Positions 18,385 through 29,600 are shown, numbered from the stretch's first letter. The stretch: DNA of 64,000 nt from Kamptonema formosum PCC 6407 (GCF_000332155.1 NZ_KB235898.1:965897-1029896), one strand, 5' to 3'. Notes: generated by a model from the letters alone, not told the origin. A program made the numbers and translations.

Positions 18385-21300
18385 ATGAGCGCAGTGGATT
18401 TACAGAATGATATAAATGGGTCGGAAATAGCCATTATCGGAATGGCCGGTCGTTTCCCTGGCGCAAAAAATATCGAGGTTTTCTGGCAGAATCTGCGAGA
18501 AGGTATAGAGTCAGTTGAATTTTATTCAGATGAAGAACTACTCTCTTCAGGTGTAGATTCAACTTCGCTGAACAACCCTAATTACGTCAAAGCTAATGCC
18601 GTCCTGTCAGACGTTGAAGGATTTGATGCTGAGTTTTTCGGCTTCAGTCCGAAAGAAGCTGAAATTTTAGATCCCCAGCATCGATTATTTATCGAATCTG
18701 CTTGGGAAGCACTCGAAAATGCAGGTTACAATTCGGAAACTTATCAAGGTTCGATCGGTGTTTACGCAGGTTCAGAAACTAATACTTATCTGCTCAACAA
18801 TATCTATCCTAATTTTGGTCTGTCAGATTTACAAACGCTGCTAGGAAATGATAAAGATTATCTATCTTCTAGAGTTTCTTATAAGTTGAATCTCAAAGGA
18901 CCGAGTGTCAGCGTTCAAACCGCTTGTTCTACTTCATTGGTGGCTATTCATATCGCTTGCCAAAGTTTATTGAATGGTGAATGCGATATATCTTTGGCGG
19001 GTGGCGTTACAGTTCGCGTTCCACAAAAGACGGGATATTTATATCAAGAAGAAGGAATTGCTTCTCCCGATGGACACTGCCGAAGTTTTGATGCTAAAGC
19101 GCGGGGAAGTATTTTCGGTAGCGGTGTAGGAGTTGTGGTTCTCAAGCGGTTGGATGATGCGATCGCAGATGGAGATTCCATTCATGCAATTATCAAAGGT
19201 TCGGCAATTAATAATGACGGCGCGTTGAAAGCTGGCTATACTGCTCCGAGTCCAGATGGTCAATCAGCAGTAATTTCCGAAGCTCAAGCGATCGCGGGAA
19301 TTGAACCTGAAACAATAAATTATATTGAAGCTCACGGCAGTGGAACACCTTTAGGAGATCCGATCGAAATTGCCGCGCTAACACAAGTTTTTGAAAGTCG
19401 GACTACACAAAAAAGTTTCTGTGCAGTTGGTTCCGTTAAAACTAATTTCGGACATCTCGGTGCTGCTGCTGGCGTAGCAGGTTTAATTAAAACAGTTTTA
19501 GCTATCAAACATCAGTTAATTCCACCGAGTTTGCATTTTGAAAAACCCAATTCTAAGATTGATTTTGCTAACAGTCCGTTTTACGTCAACACCAAACTTT
19601 CACAGTGGAAAACGCACCTAAACCCTCGCCGCGCTGGGGTTAGTTCTTTAGGAATTGGAGGTACGAATGCTCACGTAATTCTCGAAGAAGCGCCACCTGC
19701 TAAAACTTCTGAAACATCTCGTACTTGGCAATTATTGATGTTATCTGCTAAAACTAACTCGGCTTTGGAAACGGCGACGGTAAATTTAGCGGAACACTTA
19801 AAACAACATCCCGATCTCAACTTAGCTGATGTCGCTTACACTCTACAAGTTGGTCGTCGAGCTTTTGAGCATCGGCGAACGGTGGTTTGCAAAGATATTC
19901 AAGATGCGATCGCAGCACTTCAAAATCCCAAACTAGTTCTCAATAATATTCAGGATGGAATGGAACGTCCAGTCGCTTTTATGTTTACAGGACTGGGAAC
20001 TCAATATGTCAATATGGGTTGGGAATTATACCAAGTTGAACCGACATTTCAAGAGACAGTCGATCGCTGTTGCCAATTTCTCAAACCTCTGCTGGGGTTA
20101 GATTTGCGAGATGTAATGTATCGCGATCGCAACGCTCCAAAAACTACCTCTCCATCAGGTTTCGATCTGCGAAAAATGCTCGGTCGTGGCGAACAACAGG
20201 CGGATGAAACTACTCAAAAACTCAATCAAACTCATCTCACTCAACCTGCTATTTTTGTAATCGAATATGCTTTAGCTCAGTTGTGGATTTCCTGGGGAAT
20301 TCATCCTGTAGCAACTATCGGTTACAGCATCGGTGAATATGTCGCCGCAACGATAGCAGAAGTTTTATCTCTGGAAGATGCTCTTACTCTCGTCGCCAAA
20401 AGAGCGCAGATGATTCAAGAGTTACCAAATGGAGGGATGTTGGCGGTTCCTTTAGGTGAGGAAAAAGTGCGCCCTTTGCTGAATAAAAATCTCTCTTTAT
20501 CTGCAATTAATGGTGCTGCTTTTTGCGTAGTAGCGGGAACTACAAACGCTATAGACGAATTGGCTACTCAACTAACTGAAAAAGGTTTAGCTTGTCGGCG
20601 CTTGCAAAGTTCCCATGCTTTCCATTCTCAGATGATGGAAGCGATCGCTGAATCTTTTACCGAATTAGTGAAAACTGTCAATCTTCAAGCACCAAAAATT
20701 CCTTATATATCAAACGTTACGGGAACTTGGATTACTGCCGAACAAGCTACCGATCCTAATTATTGGACTCAGCATTTGTGTCAACCCGTGTTATTTGCTG
20801 ATGGGATGCAAGAGTTGTGGAAAAAACACAAACCGATTCTATTAGAAGTAGGGCCAGGACAGACATTGTGCAGCTTAGGCTTACAGTGTTTAGAAAATGT
20901 TGCGATCGCAGATAAAGTCGCGTTACCCTCGCTGCGAGATGCCTATAATCAACAACCAGATTTAGCATTTTTACTCAACACTTTGGGTCAGCTTTGGCTT
21001 TCGGGAGTACAGATAAATTGGTCGGGATTTTATACCCACGATCGCCATTATCGGATTCCATTACCGACTTATCCATTCGAGCGTCAGCGCTACTGGATTG
21101 AACCACCAAAAACTCCCAACAATATTAATCTTAACCAAGGAATTCTAGAACAAAAACTTGATATTACCGAGTGGTTTTACATTCCTTCTTGGAAACAAGT
21201 TGCACCGCCTGGATCTTTTGAACCAAGAAAATCAATAACTCAAAAGCAATCTTGGCTAGTATTTATTGATGGTTGTGGGATAGGTTCACAAATTGTAGAA

Positions 21301-23082
21301 CGACTAGAAAAGGAGAATCAAGATGTAATAGTCGTGAGGGTGGGAGAGAAATTTAGCCAGCTTAGAGAGTGGGAATACACGATCCATCCTCAAAATAAAG
21401 ATGACTATAATGCTCTAATAAAAGTCCTTAGTGATTTGAATAAAATCCCCCAAATCATCGCTCATTTGTGGAACATAACATCGAACGATCGCATACACTC
21501 AGCACTTGAAGATTTAGAAGAAACTCAAGTTTTTAGCTTCTACAGTCTGATTTTTTTAGCCCAAGCACTAGGAGAAAAAAATCTTAGTGACTCTATCGAA
21601 ATTGCTGTCGTATCTAATAATCTACAGGAGTTAACTGACGAAGGTGAATTGTACCCAGAAAAGGCAACTCTTTTAGGCCCATGTAAAGTTATTCCCCAAG
21701 AATATTCAAATATCACCTGTCGTAGCATTGATATTACTCTGCCCGAATCAGGTACTAAACAATGGGAACAACTGATAGATCAACTCCTGGCAGAATTAGC
21801 TGTAGAGTTATCTTACCCGGTGATTGCGTATCGCGGAAATCGTCGATGGGCGCAGTGTTTTGAGCCACTCCCAGTGAAAGATAAAACCTTACGCACACCC
21901 AAGTTACGCCAAGGAGGAGTTTATATTATTACAGGTGGATTGGGTGGAATTGGACTAGCGATCGCCGAACATTTGGCAAAAATAGCTCAAGCCAAGCTGG
22001 TGTTAATTGGACGTTCAGGATTACCTCCGAAATCTGAGTGGGAGCAATATTTATTAAGCCACGATCGGCAAAATTTACTGAGTACAAAAATCGAGAAAGT
22101 TCAGCTTTTAGAGGAATTGGGTGCAGAAGTTCTTGTTATCAAAGCAGATGTTGCTAACCTTGAACAAATGCAAGCGATGGTCAAGCAGGTATGCGTTCGC
22201 TTTGGGGATATTCATGGAGTGATTCACGCAGCCGGAGTTCCAGGTGCAGGTCTTGTTCAACTGAAAACAACCGAATTGGCGAACAGTGTTCTTGAGCCTA
22301 AGATGAAGGGAACGCTGGTATTAGATGCTGTATTAAAAGATCTAAAGCTAGATTTTTTTGTGTTCTTTTCTTCATTCACTTCAATTTATGGTGGATTTGG
22401 TCAGGTAGATTACTGCGCCGCTAATGCTTTTCTTGATGCCTTTGCCCATTACAAATTTGCTCGCCATCAAGTGCTAACTGTTTCAATTAATTGGGATTGG
22501 TGGCAATGGGATAGTTGGCAAGATGCACTGCTGTCATTTGAGCCACAGATGCAAGCTAGCTTTAAGCAAATGCGAGAGAAATATGGCATAACATTTCAAG
22601 AGGGTATAGAGGCATTAGGTCATATTCTATCTTGTCAACTTCCTCAAGTAGTCGTATCAACGCGAAATCTCCAGGCTGTAATTGAGCAGCACGAGGATTT
22701 TGAATTGACAACTTTACTGGAAAAATCACAGAAGGATCGCCCCCAATCAATTCATTCACGACCTAATTTAAAAACTGCCTATATTGCACCTAGCAATGAT
22801 ACTGAATACAGAATTGCTGGCATTTATCAAGAGTTGCTGGGAATTGATAGCGTCGGCATAAATGACAGCTTTTTCGACTTAGGCGGTAACTCTTTGATCG
22901 GGATTCAGTTAATTTCTCGGCTTCGCCAAGACTTCCAGATAGAACTATCTATTCCTTCGCTTTTTCAGTCACCATCTGTAGCTGAATTAGCTTTTGTTAT
23001 TGAGGAAATCATCATCAACGAATTAGAAAAATTAACTGAAGATGAAGTTCGCGAACTTGTACCAGTTAATTCCATGAAATGA
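18385..23082 (+). CDS. PKS KS-AT-KR-ACP with atypical AT
   Basis: This 1565-residue type I module starts after a clear AAGGAG site. KS residues are intact: Cys181 (TACSTS), EAHGSGTPLGD and the His in NFGHL. KR residues are intact: TGGLGGIG near 1178 and Tyr1343 in QVDYCAANAF. ACP Ser is 1503. The AT departs from its three paralogues in this cluster: the oxyanion-loop motif GQGAQ is GLGTQ (Leu537), the nucleophile motif GHSIGE is GYSIGE (Tyr647-Ser648), and there is an insertion of about 20 residues after VMYRDRN. HAFHS is still present. The nucleophile Ser remains, so the domain may be active with changed specificity, or impaired. The next four genes make hydroxymalonyl-ACP, so this AT is the best candidate to use it. 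With KR the expected product is a vicinal diol-like unit. No DH or ER is present. Confidence 0.92.
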   Translation: MSAVDLQNDINGSEIAIIGMAGRFPGAKNIEVFWQNLREGIESVEFYSDEELLSSGVDSTSLNNPNYVKANAVLSDVEGFDAEFFGFSPKEAEILDPQHRLFIESAWEALENAGYNSETYQGSIGVYAGSETNTYLLNNIYPNFGLSDLQTLLGNDKDYLSSRVSYKLNLKGPSVSVQTACSTSLVAIHIACQSLLNGECDISLAGGVTVRVPQKTGYLYQEEGIASPDGHCRSFDAKARGSIFGSGVGVVVLKRLDDAIADGDSIHAIIKGSAINNDGALKAGYTAPSPDGQSAVISEAQAIAGIEPETINYIEAHGSGTPLGDPIEIAALTQVFESRTTQKSFCAVGSVKTNFGHLGAAAGVAGLIKTVLAIKHQLIPPSLHFEKPNSKIDFANSPFYVNTKLSQWKTHLNPRRAGVSSLGIGGTNAHVILEEAPPAKTSETSRTWQLLMLSAKTNSALETATVNLAEHLKQHPDLNLADVAYTLQVGRRAFEHRRTVVCKDIQDAIAALQNPKLVLNNIQDGMERPVAFMFTGLGTQYVNMGWELYQVEPTFQETVDRCCQFLKPLLGLDLRDVMYRDRNAPKTTSPSGFDLRKMLGRGEQQADETTQKLNQTHLTQPAIFVIEYALAQLWISWGIHPVATIGYSIGEYVAATIAEVLSLEDALTLVAKRAQMIQELPNGGMLAVPLGEEKVRPLLNKNLSLSAINGAAFCVVAGTTNAIDELATQLTEKGLACRRLQSSHAFHSQMMEAIAESFTELVKTVNLQAPKIPYISNVTGTWITAEQATDPNYWTQHLCQPVLFADGMQELWKKHKPILLEVGPGQTLCSLGLQCLENVAIADKVALPSLRDAYNQQPDLAFLLNTLGQLWLSGVQINWSGFYTHDRHYRIPLPTYPFERQRYWIEPPKTPNNINLNQGILEQKLDITEWFYIPSWKQVAPPGSFEPRKSITQKQSWLVFIDGCGIGSQIVERLEKENQDVIVVRVGEKFSQLREWEYTIHPQNKDDYNALIKVLSDLNKIPQIIAHLWNITSNDRIHSALEDLEETQVFSFYSLIFLAQALGEKNLSDSIEIAVVSNNLQELTDEGELYPEKATLLGPCKVIPQEYSNITCRSIDITLPESGTKQWEQLIDQLLAELAVELSYPVIAYRGNRRWAQCFEPLPVKDKTLRTPKLRQGGVYIITGGLGGIGLAIAEHLAKIAQAKLVLIGRSGLPPKSEWEQYLLSHDRQNLLSTKIEKVQLLEELGAEVLVIKADVANLEQMQAMVKQVCVRFGDIHGVIHAAGVPGAGLVQLKTTELANSVLEPKMKGTLVLDAVLKDLKLDFFVFFSSFTSIYGGFGQVDYCAANAFLDAFAHYKFARHQVLTVSINWDWWQWDSWQDALLSFEPQMQASFKQMREKYGITFQEGIEALGHILSCQLPQVVVSTRNLQAVIEQHEDFELTTLLEKSQKDRPQSIHSRPNLKTAYIAPSNDTEYRIAGIYQELLGIDSVGINDSFFDLGGNSLIGIQLISRLRQDFQIELSIPSLFQSPSVAELAFVIEEIIINELEKLTEDEVRELVPVNSMK

Positions 23083-23105
23083 TCAATGATCAATGACCAA
23101 TGACC

Positions 23106-23111
23106 AAAGGA
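23106..23111 (+). promoter_or_regulatory. Ribosome-binding site deciding the dehydrogenase start
   Basis: AAAGGA sits 6 bases before ATG 23118. The ATG at 23100 lies in a short repetitive stretch (ATCAATGATCAATGACCAA) and has no Shine-Dalgarno of its own, so translation from 23118 is preferred. Confidence 0.65.
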
Positions 23112-23117
23112 TTAAGT

Positions 23118-23975
23118 ATGAACATTCAAACAGTCGGTGTAATCGGAGCAGGTGTTATGGGAGTTGGGGTAGCGCAAAATCTAGCGCAAACCGGACATCA
23201 TGCGGTGCTTTTAGATATTTCAGATGATATTCTGGAACGAGCGAAACAGGAAATCAAAAATAATATCCGTTTTCAAAGTTTTTTCAACAAAAATGAGAAA
23301 GCCGATCGTCCAAATGACATTTTGGATAAAATTACTTTTTCCAGTAACTATCAGTTCCTAGAAAAAGCGGAATTCGTAGTTGAAAATGTTACTGAAAAAT
23401 GGGATATTAAAAAGGAGGTATACAGTAAAATAGACGCGATTTGCCCAGAAGAAACTATTTTTGCCGCCAACACATCGGCCATTTCCATTACTCGGATCGC
23501 TTCCGCTACCAAGAGGGCAGATCGAGTTATTGGCATTCATTTTATGAACCCCGTACCGATGAAGCCGATGGTGGAAATGATTCGCGGCTATCATACTTCT
23601 GAGCCGACGATCGAAACCGCCACAAAATTATTAGCGAAGATGGGAAAAGAATCTATCTTAGTTAATGATTCGCCTGGTTTCGTTTCCAATCGGGTGCTAA
23701 TGTTAACCGTTAACGAAGCAATTTTTCTTTTGCAAGAGGGAGTAGCTTCAGCCGAACAGGTTGATAAAATTTTTAAATCCTGTTTCGGTCACAAAATGGG
23801 GCCATTAGAAACAGCAGATTTAATCGGATTAGATACAATTCTCTTCTCGATAGAAGTTTTGTACGAAAGCTTCAATGACAGTAAATATCGCCCCTGCCCT
23901 TTACTCAAAAAAATGGTAGATGCTGGATTGCACGGGCGAAAAAGCGGAAAAGGTTTCTATACCTACAATCATTAG
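23118..23975 (+). CDS. 3-hydroxyacyl dehydrogenase for hydroxymalonyl-ACP
   Basis: From the start at 23118 this is 285 residues. It has the N-terminal Rossmann motif GAGVMG (residues 10-15) and the family blocks ENVTEKWDIKK, ANTSAISIT, GIHFMNPVP and DSPGFVSNRVL. It belongs to the 3-hydroxybutyryl-CoA dehydrogenase family. By itself it could be a primary-metabolism enzyme. Here it is the first of four genes (dehydrogenase, ACP, acyl-CoA dehydrogenase, FkbH-like) that match the hydroxymalonyl/methoxymalonyl-ACP sets of FK520 and zwittermicin. There the enzyme oxidises the glyceryl-ACP hydroxyl on the way to hydroxymalonyl-ACP. Confidence 0.9.
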   Translation: MNIQTVGVIGAGVMGVGVAQNLAQTGHHAVLLDISDDILERAKQEIKNNIRFQSFFNKNEKADRPNDILDKITFSSNYQFLEKAEFVVENVTEKWDIKKEVYSKIDAICPEETIFAANTSAISITRIASATKRADRVIGIHFMNPVPMKPMVEMIRGYHTSEPTIETATKLLAKMGKESILVNDSPGFVSNRVLMLTVNEAIFLLQEGVASAEQVDKIFKSCFGHKMGPLETADLIGLDTILFSIEVLYESFNDSKYRPCPLLKKMVDAGLHGRKSGKGFYTYNH

Positions 23976-23994
23976 TCATTAGAAATTACATAAC

Positions 23995-24246
23995 ATGAAA
24001 GCAGCTAAAGACAAAATCAAAAAATTCCTTTCTCAGTTTTTCGGCAACCATGACTTGCAGGATGATGAAGACATATTTGCTTTGGGATTCGTCAATTCCA
24101 TGTTTGCCATGCAATTGGTGTTGTTTATAGAAAAAGAGTTTGAAGTTACGATCGAAAACGAAGACCTGGAATTTGCTAATTTCAGGAGTATCAACTCTAT
24201 GACGGCGTTACTAGAACGGAAAACTACCGTACTGGCGAGAGAGTAA
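23995..24246 (+). CDS. Stand-alone ACP carrying the glycolytic extender unit
   Basis: This is an 83-residue acyl carrier protein with the phosphopantetheine site at Ser35 in GFVNSMFAMQLV. That motif is typical of ACPs that carry hydroxymalonyl or aminomalonyl units (ZmaD type) and differs from the LGGNSL of the cluster's modular carriers. It lies 19 bases after the dehydrogenase and before the acyl-CoA dehydrogenase. The FkbH-like protein should load it with a glyceryl group, and the two dehydrogenases should oxidise it. The Shine-Dalgarno site is weak. Confidence 0.9.
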   Translation: MKAAKDKIKKFLSQFFGNHDLQDDEDIFALGFVNSMFAMQLVLFIEKEFEVTIENEDLEFANFRSINSMTALLERKTTVLARE

Positions 24247-24291
24247 AAAATGTGATTTTAATGTTGACATTTGGAGGAATTAAGCGATACA

Positions 24292-25476
24292 ATGAAACTA
24301 GAATTAAGCTCTCAGCAAAAAGACAATCGCTCCACTTTTAGAGCTTTCGTAGATGAAGAAATCGTTCCTCATGCCGATCGCATCGATCGCGAAGAAAGAA
24401 CTACACCTGAAATCATCCAGAAACTAGCTCAAAAAGGATATTTAGGAGCCATATTACCCGAAGAATGGGGCGGCATGGGCATGGATGCGATCGCCTACGG
24501 TCTCCTAAACGAGGAAATCGGACGGGGATGTTCTTCGCTCAGGTGCTTGCTAACAGTTCATTCTATGGTCGCTCATGCCATTCTCAAATGGGGAAGTAAA
24601 TTTCAAAAAGAGTATTGGCTGACTAAATTAGCATCCGGCGATGCGATCGCAGCCTTCGCATTGAGCGAACCTAACATAGGTAGCGATGCCAAAGCCGTAG
24701 AGACGACAGCAAAACTTTCTGGCGACTCTTATATCTTAAACGGGCAAAAAAAATGGATTACTTACGGACAAATTGCTGATGTTTTCTTAGTTTTTGCCAA
24801 GTGGGAAGGTAAACCCTCTGCTTTTTTAGTCGAAAAAAACAGTCCGGGACTCTCCATTAAACCAATTTTTGGAATGTTAGGTGTCAAAGGTTCGATGTTA
24901 GCAGAACTGCACCTAAATAATTGTCGAATTCCCCAAGAAAATCTCGTATGCAGGCAAGGTTTTGGTTTCTCCCACGTAGCATCTTCTGCACTTGATTTGG
25001 GACGATACAGTGTCGCGTGCGGTTGTGTAGGAATCGCTCAAGCTTGCTTAGAAGCCTGCATTGAATATACAAGTAAACGCAAGCAATTTGATGTTTATCT
25101 CAAAGAACATCAACTAATTCGACAAATGATTACTGAGGCGATCGCGAATATCAAAGCCGCCCGATTACTATGCTATCAAGCAGGTTATCTCAAAGATATT
25201 GGCGACCCCAACTCAATTATGGAAACCTCGATCGCCAAATATTTTGCTTCTACGATCGCAACTAAAGTAGCCAATGATGCCGTCCAAATTCACGGGGCAA
25301 ATGGTTGCAGTAGTCAATACCCAGTTCAACGGTATTTACGGGATACAAAAATTATGGAAATCATCGAAGGTAGTACCCAAATTCAACAAATAACCATCGC
25401 TGAGTATGGTTATCAAGAATATATGTTCTCACAAAATCGGAATTCAAAATCTCAAGAATTAGTAGGAAGGAAGTGA
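24292..25476 (+). CDS. Acyl-CoA dehydrogenase-like enzyme of the extender set
   Basis: This is a 394-residue flavin-dependent acyl-CoA dehydrogenase. Visible blocks are LPEEWGGMGMD, the FAD-binding AFALSEPNIGSDA, the KKWITYG segment, the RKQFDVYL stretch, QIHGANGCSSQYPVQRYLRD, and EIIEGSTQIQQ at the C-terminus. The first ATG (24292) is chosen; an in-frame TTG at 24271 overlaps the GGAGG (24273-24277) that would serve this ATG, although the 14-base spacing is long. The family member in FK520 and zwittermicin pathways oxidises an ACP-bound glycerate-derived intermediate. Context rather than sequence assigns that substrate here. Confidence 0.9.
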   Translation: MKLELSSQQKDNRSTFRAFVDEEIVPHADRIDREERTTPEIIQKLAQKGYLGAILPEEWGGMGMDAIAYGLLNEEIGRGCSSLRCLLTVHSMVAHAILKWGSKFQKEYWLTKLASGDAIAAFALSEPNIGSDAKAVETTAKLSGDSYILNGQKKWITYGQIADVFLVFAKWEGKPSAFLVEKNSPGLSIKPIFGMLGVKGSMLAELHLNNCRIPQENLVCRQGFGFSHVASSALDLGRYSVACGCVGIAQACLEACIEYTSKRKQFDVYLKEHQLIRQMITEAIANIKAARLLCYQAGYLKDIGDPNSIMETSIAKYFASTIATKVANDAVQIHGANGCSSQYPVQRYLRDTKIMEIIEGSTQIQQITIAEYGYQEYMFSQNRNSKSQELVGRK

Positions 25477-25480
25477 AAAA

Positions 25481-26551
25481 ATGATTAGTTTAAATTGTGC
25501 GCCAACAGACAATAAACAAGAAAAAACACAATCAATAAAATGTGTCGTTTGGGATTTGGATAACACCATCTGGAACGGCATATTGTTAGAAGGCGATCGA
25601 GTTTGCTTGCGACCCCATATACTCGATATCATCAAAACTTTGGATAGTCGAGGAATCTTACAATCCATCGCTAGCAAGAATGAATATAGTAGTGCGATCG
25701 CGAAACTTGAAGAACTACGATTGCACGAGTATTTTATCTATCCTCAGATCCATTGGAATTCTAAGGTTTCTTCAATTAAAGAAATTGCTAAATTAATTAA
25801 TATCGGGACGGATGCGATCGCTTTCGTTGACGACCAAATTTTTGAACTCGAAGAAGTAAATTTTTCACTCCCTGAAGTCCTTTGTATTAATGTCGATCGC
25901 CTAGAATATCTACTAGAAATGCCAGAAATGAATCCTCGTTTTATCACAGAGGATTCCCAAAAAAGAAGGCAGATGTATATCAGCGATATCCAGCGAAATC
26001 AAGCTGAATCAGAATTCATCGGTTCGCAAGAAGAATTCTTAGCTACCCTAAATATGCACTTGACAATTTCTGCCGCTAAAGAAGAAGATTTACAGCGAGC
26101 CGAAGAACTAACAGTACGCACCAATCAACTAAACACAACAGGTTACACATATTCCTATGACGAACTGAATATGTTTAGTCGATCGGACAACCACAAATTG
26201 CTGATCGCCAGTTTAAATGATAAGTATGGAAATTATGGAAAAATCGGCTTAGCTTTGCTCGAATATTCCGACAGCTTCTGGACTATCAAACTCTTCCTCA
26301 TGTCTTGTCGCGTTATGTCAAGAGGTGTCGGCACAGTTATGCTAAATTATCTGCTAGAACTCGCTAAAGACAATAACGTTCGATTGCGTGCAGAATTCCT
26401 TTCAAACAATCGAAATCGGATGATGTACATCGCTTATAAATTTTCTGGATTCAAAGAAATCGAGAACAACGGCGATCTGGTAATTCTCGAAAACGATCTA
26501 AAAACAATTCAACCTTACCCCAAATATATGAACATCGAAATCATCAATTAG
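25481..26551 (+). CDS. fkbH: FkbH-like HAD glyceryl-ACP synthase
   Basis: This 356-residue protein has the HAD nucleophile motif DLDNT (Asp25, Asp27, Thr29), the later FVDDQIFE acid block, and the C-terminal acetyltransferase-like half (SCRVMSRGVGTVML) of the FkbH family. FkbH enzymes dephosphorylate 1,3-bisphosphoglycerate and load glyceryl onto an ACP, the first step to hydroxymalonyl- or methoxymalonyl-ACP. It starts 4 bases after the preceding stop, with a strong AGGAAGGA site. No FkbG-type O-methyltransferase is in this set, so the expected extender is hydroxymalonyl-ACP; the later methyltransferase gene (39947) could still methylate it. Confidence 0.92.
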   Translation: MISLNCAPTDNKQEKTQSIKCVVWDLDNTIWNGILLEGDRVCLRPHILDIIKTLDSRGILQSIASKNEYSSAIAKLEELRLHEYFIYPQIHWNSKVSSIKEIAKLINIGTDAIAFVDDQIFELEEVNFSLPEVLCINVDRLEYLLEMPEMNPRFITEDSQKRRQMYISDIQRNQAESEFIGSQEEFLATLNMHLTISAAKEEDLQRAEELTVRTNQLNTTGYTYSYDELNMFSRSDNHKLLIASLNDKYGNYGKIGLALLEYSDSFWTIKLFLMSCRVMSRGVGTVMLNYLLELAKDNNVRLRAEFLSNNRNRMMYIAYKFSGFKEIENNGDLVILENDLKTIQPYPKYMNIEIIN

Positions 26552-26604
26552 AAAAATCAACATTCATCTGCGATCAAAAAAACTTACTAGGAGATTATAA
26601 AAAA

Positions 26605-29600
26605 ATGGACATAAACAAACAACAAATACTAGCAAGACGCTATCAACTTTCCCCCAGCAAACAAGCACTTCTCGCCAAACGCTTGCGGGGAGAAATTCAG
26701 TCTGATTCCCCCATAAACTTTATTCCCAAACGCGACCTTACTGACTCTGCGCCGCTATCCTTTGCTCAACAAAGACTGTGGTTACTCCAACAAATCGATC
26801 GCACCAATTCTTCCTACAACGAACACGGAGCAATACAACTCAAAGGTGCGCTCAATATACCAGCACTAGAACGCAGCCTCAATGAAATTATAAAACGCCA
26901 CGAATCCCTGCGAACTACTTTCAAAATGAGGGAAGAACAACCAGTTCAAATTATTTGTTCATCTCTAACTATAGAGTTACCAATAGTCGATTTATCTGAC
27001 TTACCAAAATCAGAACAAAATAAACAAATTCAGCAACTTGCGATCGAACAAAGCCAATCTCCTTTTGACTTAGCGCAAGGGCCATTATTGCGCTGGATGC
27101 TGTTACAAATTGACCAACAAGATTACGTGCTGCTAGTCACCATGCACCACATTATTTATGATGGCTGGTGTTATGGCATACTGATGCACGAATTAGCAGC
27201 ACTTTACCAAGCATTTTCTAATAATCAATCATCCCCTCTTAGCGAACTACCCATCCAGTATGCCGACTTTGCTTTATGGCAGCAACAATCCCTAAAAGGA
27301 GAGGTGCTGACAACACAAATTGCTTATTGGAAGCAGAAGTTGGGTAACACTCCTCCCGTGCTACAATTACCCACAGATTATCCTCGACCAGCCGTACAAA
27401 CCTTCCGAGGTGCGAGGAAAACATTCTCTCTAACGGCGGAATTAACTAAAGCACTCAAGGCGCTAAGTCAGAACGAAGATGCGACTTTTTTCATGACCTT
27501 GTTAGCCGCTTTCAAAATCTTGCTCTATCGCTACACGGGAATTGAAGATATCGCGATCGGTTCCCCTATTGCTAACCGTAACCACACCGAGATAGAACAA
27601 TTAATTGGCTGTTTTGTCAATACTTTAGTGCTGCGAACTGACTTATCTGGTAATCCTACTTTTCGGGAATTATTAATTCGAGTCCGTCAAGTGTGCGTGG
27701 GAGCATACGCTCATTGCGATGTACCATTTGAAAAGTTGGTAGAGACATTGCAACCGCAACGATCTTTGAGTTACACGCCTTTATTTCAGGTGATGTTTAC
27801 ACTTCAAAATACTCCGACATCAGTGTTAGAGCTATCGGGTTTGACGGTGAGTAGTCTGGAAAGTAACAACGGTACTGCGAAATTCGATTTGAGTTTGTAT
27901 ATCGAAGAAAGAGGAGAGGAATCAATCGTAACTATAGAATACAATACCGACTTATTCGAGATAGCTACAATTGCCAGAATGAGCCAGAATTTCCAGCAGC
28001 TACTTACAGGAATTGTTGCCAATCCCGATCGGCGAGTGCATGAATTACCACTATTAACATCATCTGAAAAACAGCAGTTGTTAGATTGGAATTGTACTCA
28101 GACAGATTATCCCAAAGATGCTTGTATTCACGAGCTATTTGAAATACAAGTAGAAAAAACACCAGATGCAGTTGCGATCGTATTTGAAGATCGACAGCTA
28201 ACTTATCAAGAATTAAATCAACAAGCCGATCGATTGGCGGATTATCTGAGAGAATTAGGAGTGCGATCGGAAGTTTTGGTAGGAATTTGTGTAGAGCGAT
28301 CGATTGAAATGGTAGTCGGACTTTTAGGCATTCTCAAGGCTGGTGGAGCTTACGTACCATTAGATCCAGCCTATCCCCAAGAGCGTCTGGCGTTCATATT
28401 ATCCGATGCTCAAGTTTCAGTATTATTAACACGCAAAAATTTAATTAAAGAACTACCAGCTTTAAGTACCAAAATAACTCCATTAGTTGTTTATTTCGAT
28501 GGTGAATGGGACACGATTTCTAATCTTAAATTTAAAATCCCCAATCCAAAATTGTCTGACAACCTCGCCTATGTCCTCTATACTTCAGGTTCTACAGGGA
28601 CTCCCAAAGGCGTACTCGGTCGCCATCGCAGCGCCGTTAATCGCTTGAATTGGAATCCTTATCCTTTTGAACAAGGAGAGATTTGCTGTCAGAAAACATC
28701 ATTAAATTTTATAGATTCAGTTTGGGAAATTTTTGCCCCATTGCTGCACGGACTGCGAACTATAATCATTGCTGATGAAATAGTAAAAGACCCTTATCGG
28801 TTGGTTCAAACTTTATCTCAACAACAGGTTCCACGCCTGGTTTTAGTCCCATCATTGTTGCGCGTCTTATTAGAAACTTTTCCCGATTTACAAAAGCGAC
28901 TTCCCCAACTCAAGTATTGGGTTAGTAGTGGAGAAACTTTATCTGTGGAACTATGTCAACGTTTCCAAGAAAGGATGCCTCAAAGTATTTTAATTAACCT
29001 TTATGGTTCCTCCGAAGTATCCGCAGATGTGACGTGGTACGACACGAGTAAAAACCAATCTCTTTCTTCAATTCCGATCGGTCGTCCTATTTCTAATATG
29101 CAAGTATACGTGCTGGACGCACACTTACAACCCGTTCCGATCGGCGTTCCCGGCGAACTTTGTATTGGCGGCGATGGTTTAGCGCGAGGTTATCTCAATC
29201 GCCCAGAATTAACAGCGGAAAAGTTTATTCCCAATCCGTTTAGCAGTGAAAATGGCGCTTATCTTTATCGAAGTGGAGACATCGGTCGTTATCTATTTAA
29301 TGGGGAGATTGAGTATTTAGGACGTAGCGATCGCCAAATCAAACTTCGCGGTTTTCGCATTGAATTAGGGGAGGTTGAAAATGTACTTACCCAACATCCA
29401 TTAGTAAAACAAGCTGTGGTTATTCTCAGAGAAGATGAAGTAGATAACAAGCGCTTAGTTGCTTATATTGTCTCAGATAATATTAACCTAGAACTACGCA
29501 GTTTTCTAGCAGAAAAATTACCAGATTACATGGTTCCATCTGTTGTCATACAGTTGGAGGCATTACCTTTAACACCTAACGGAAAAGTAGACTATCGCGC

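Noticed and set aside
23100..23117. Earlier ATG for the hydroxyacyl dehydrogenase
   Set aside because: It is in repetitive intergenic sequence; AAAGGA sits just before ATG 23118, where family similarity begins.
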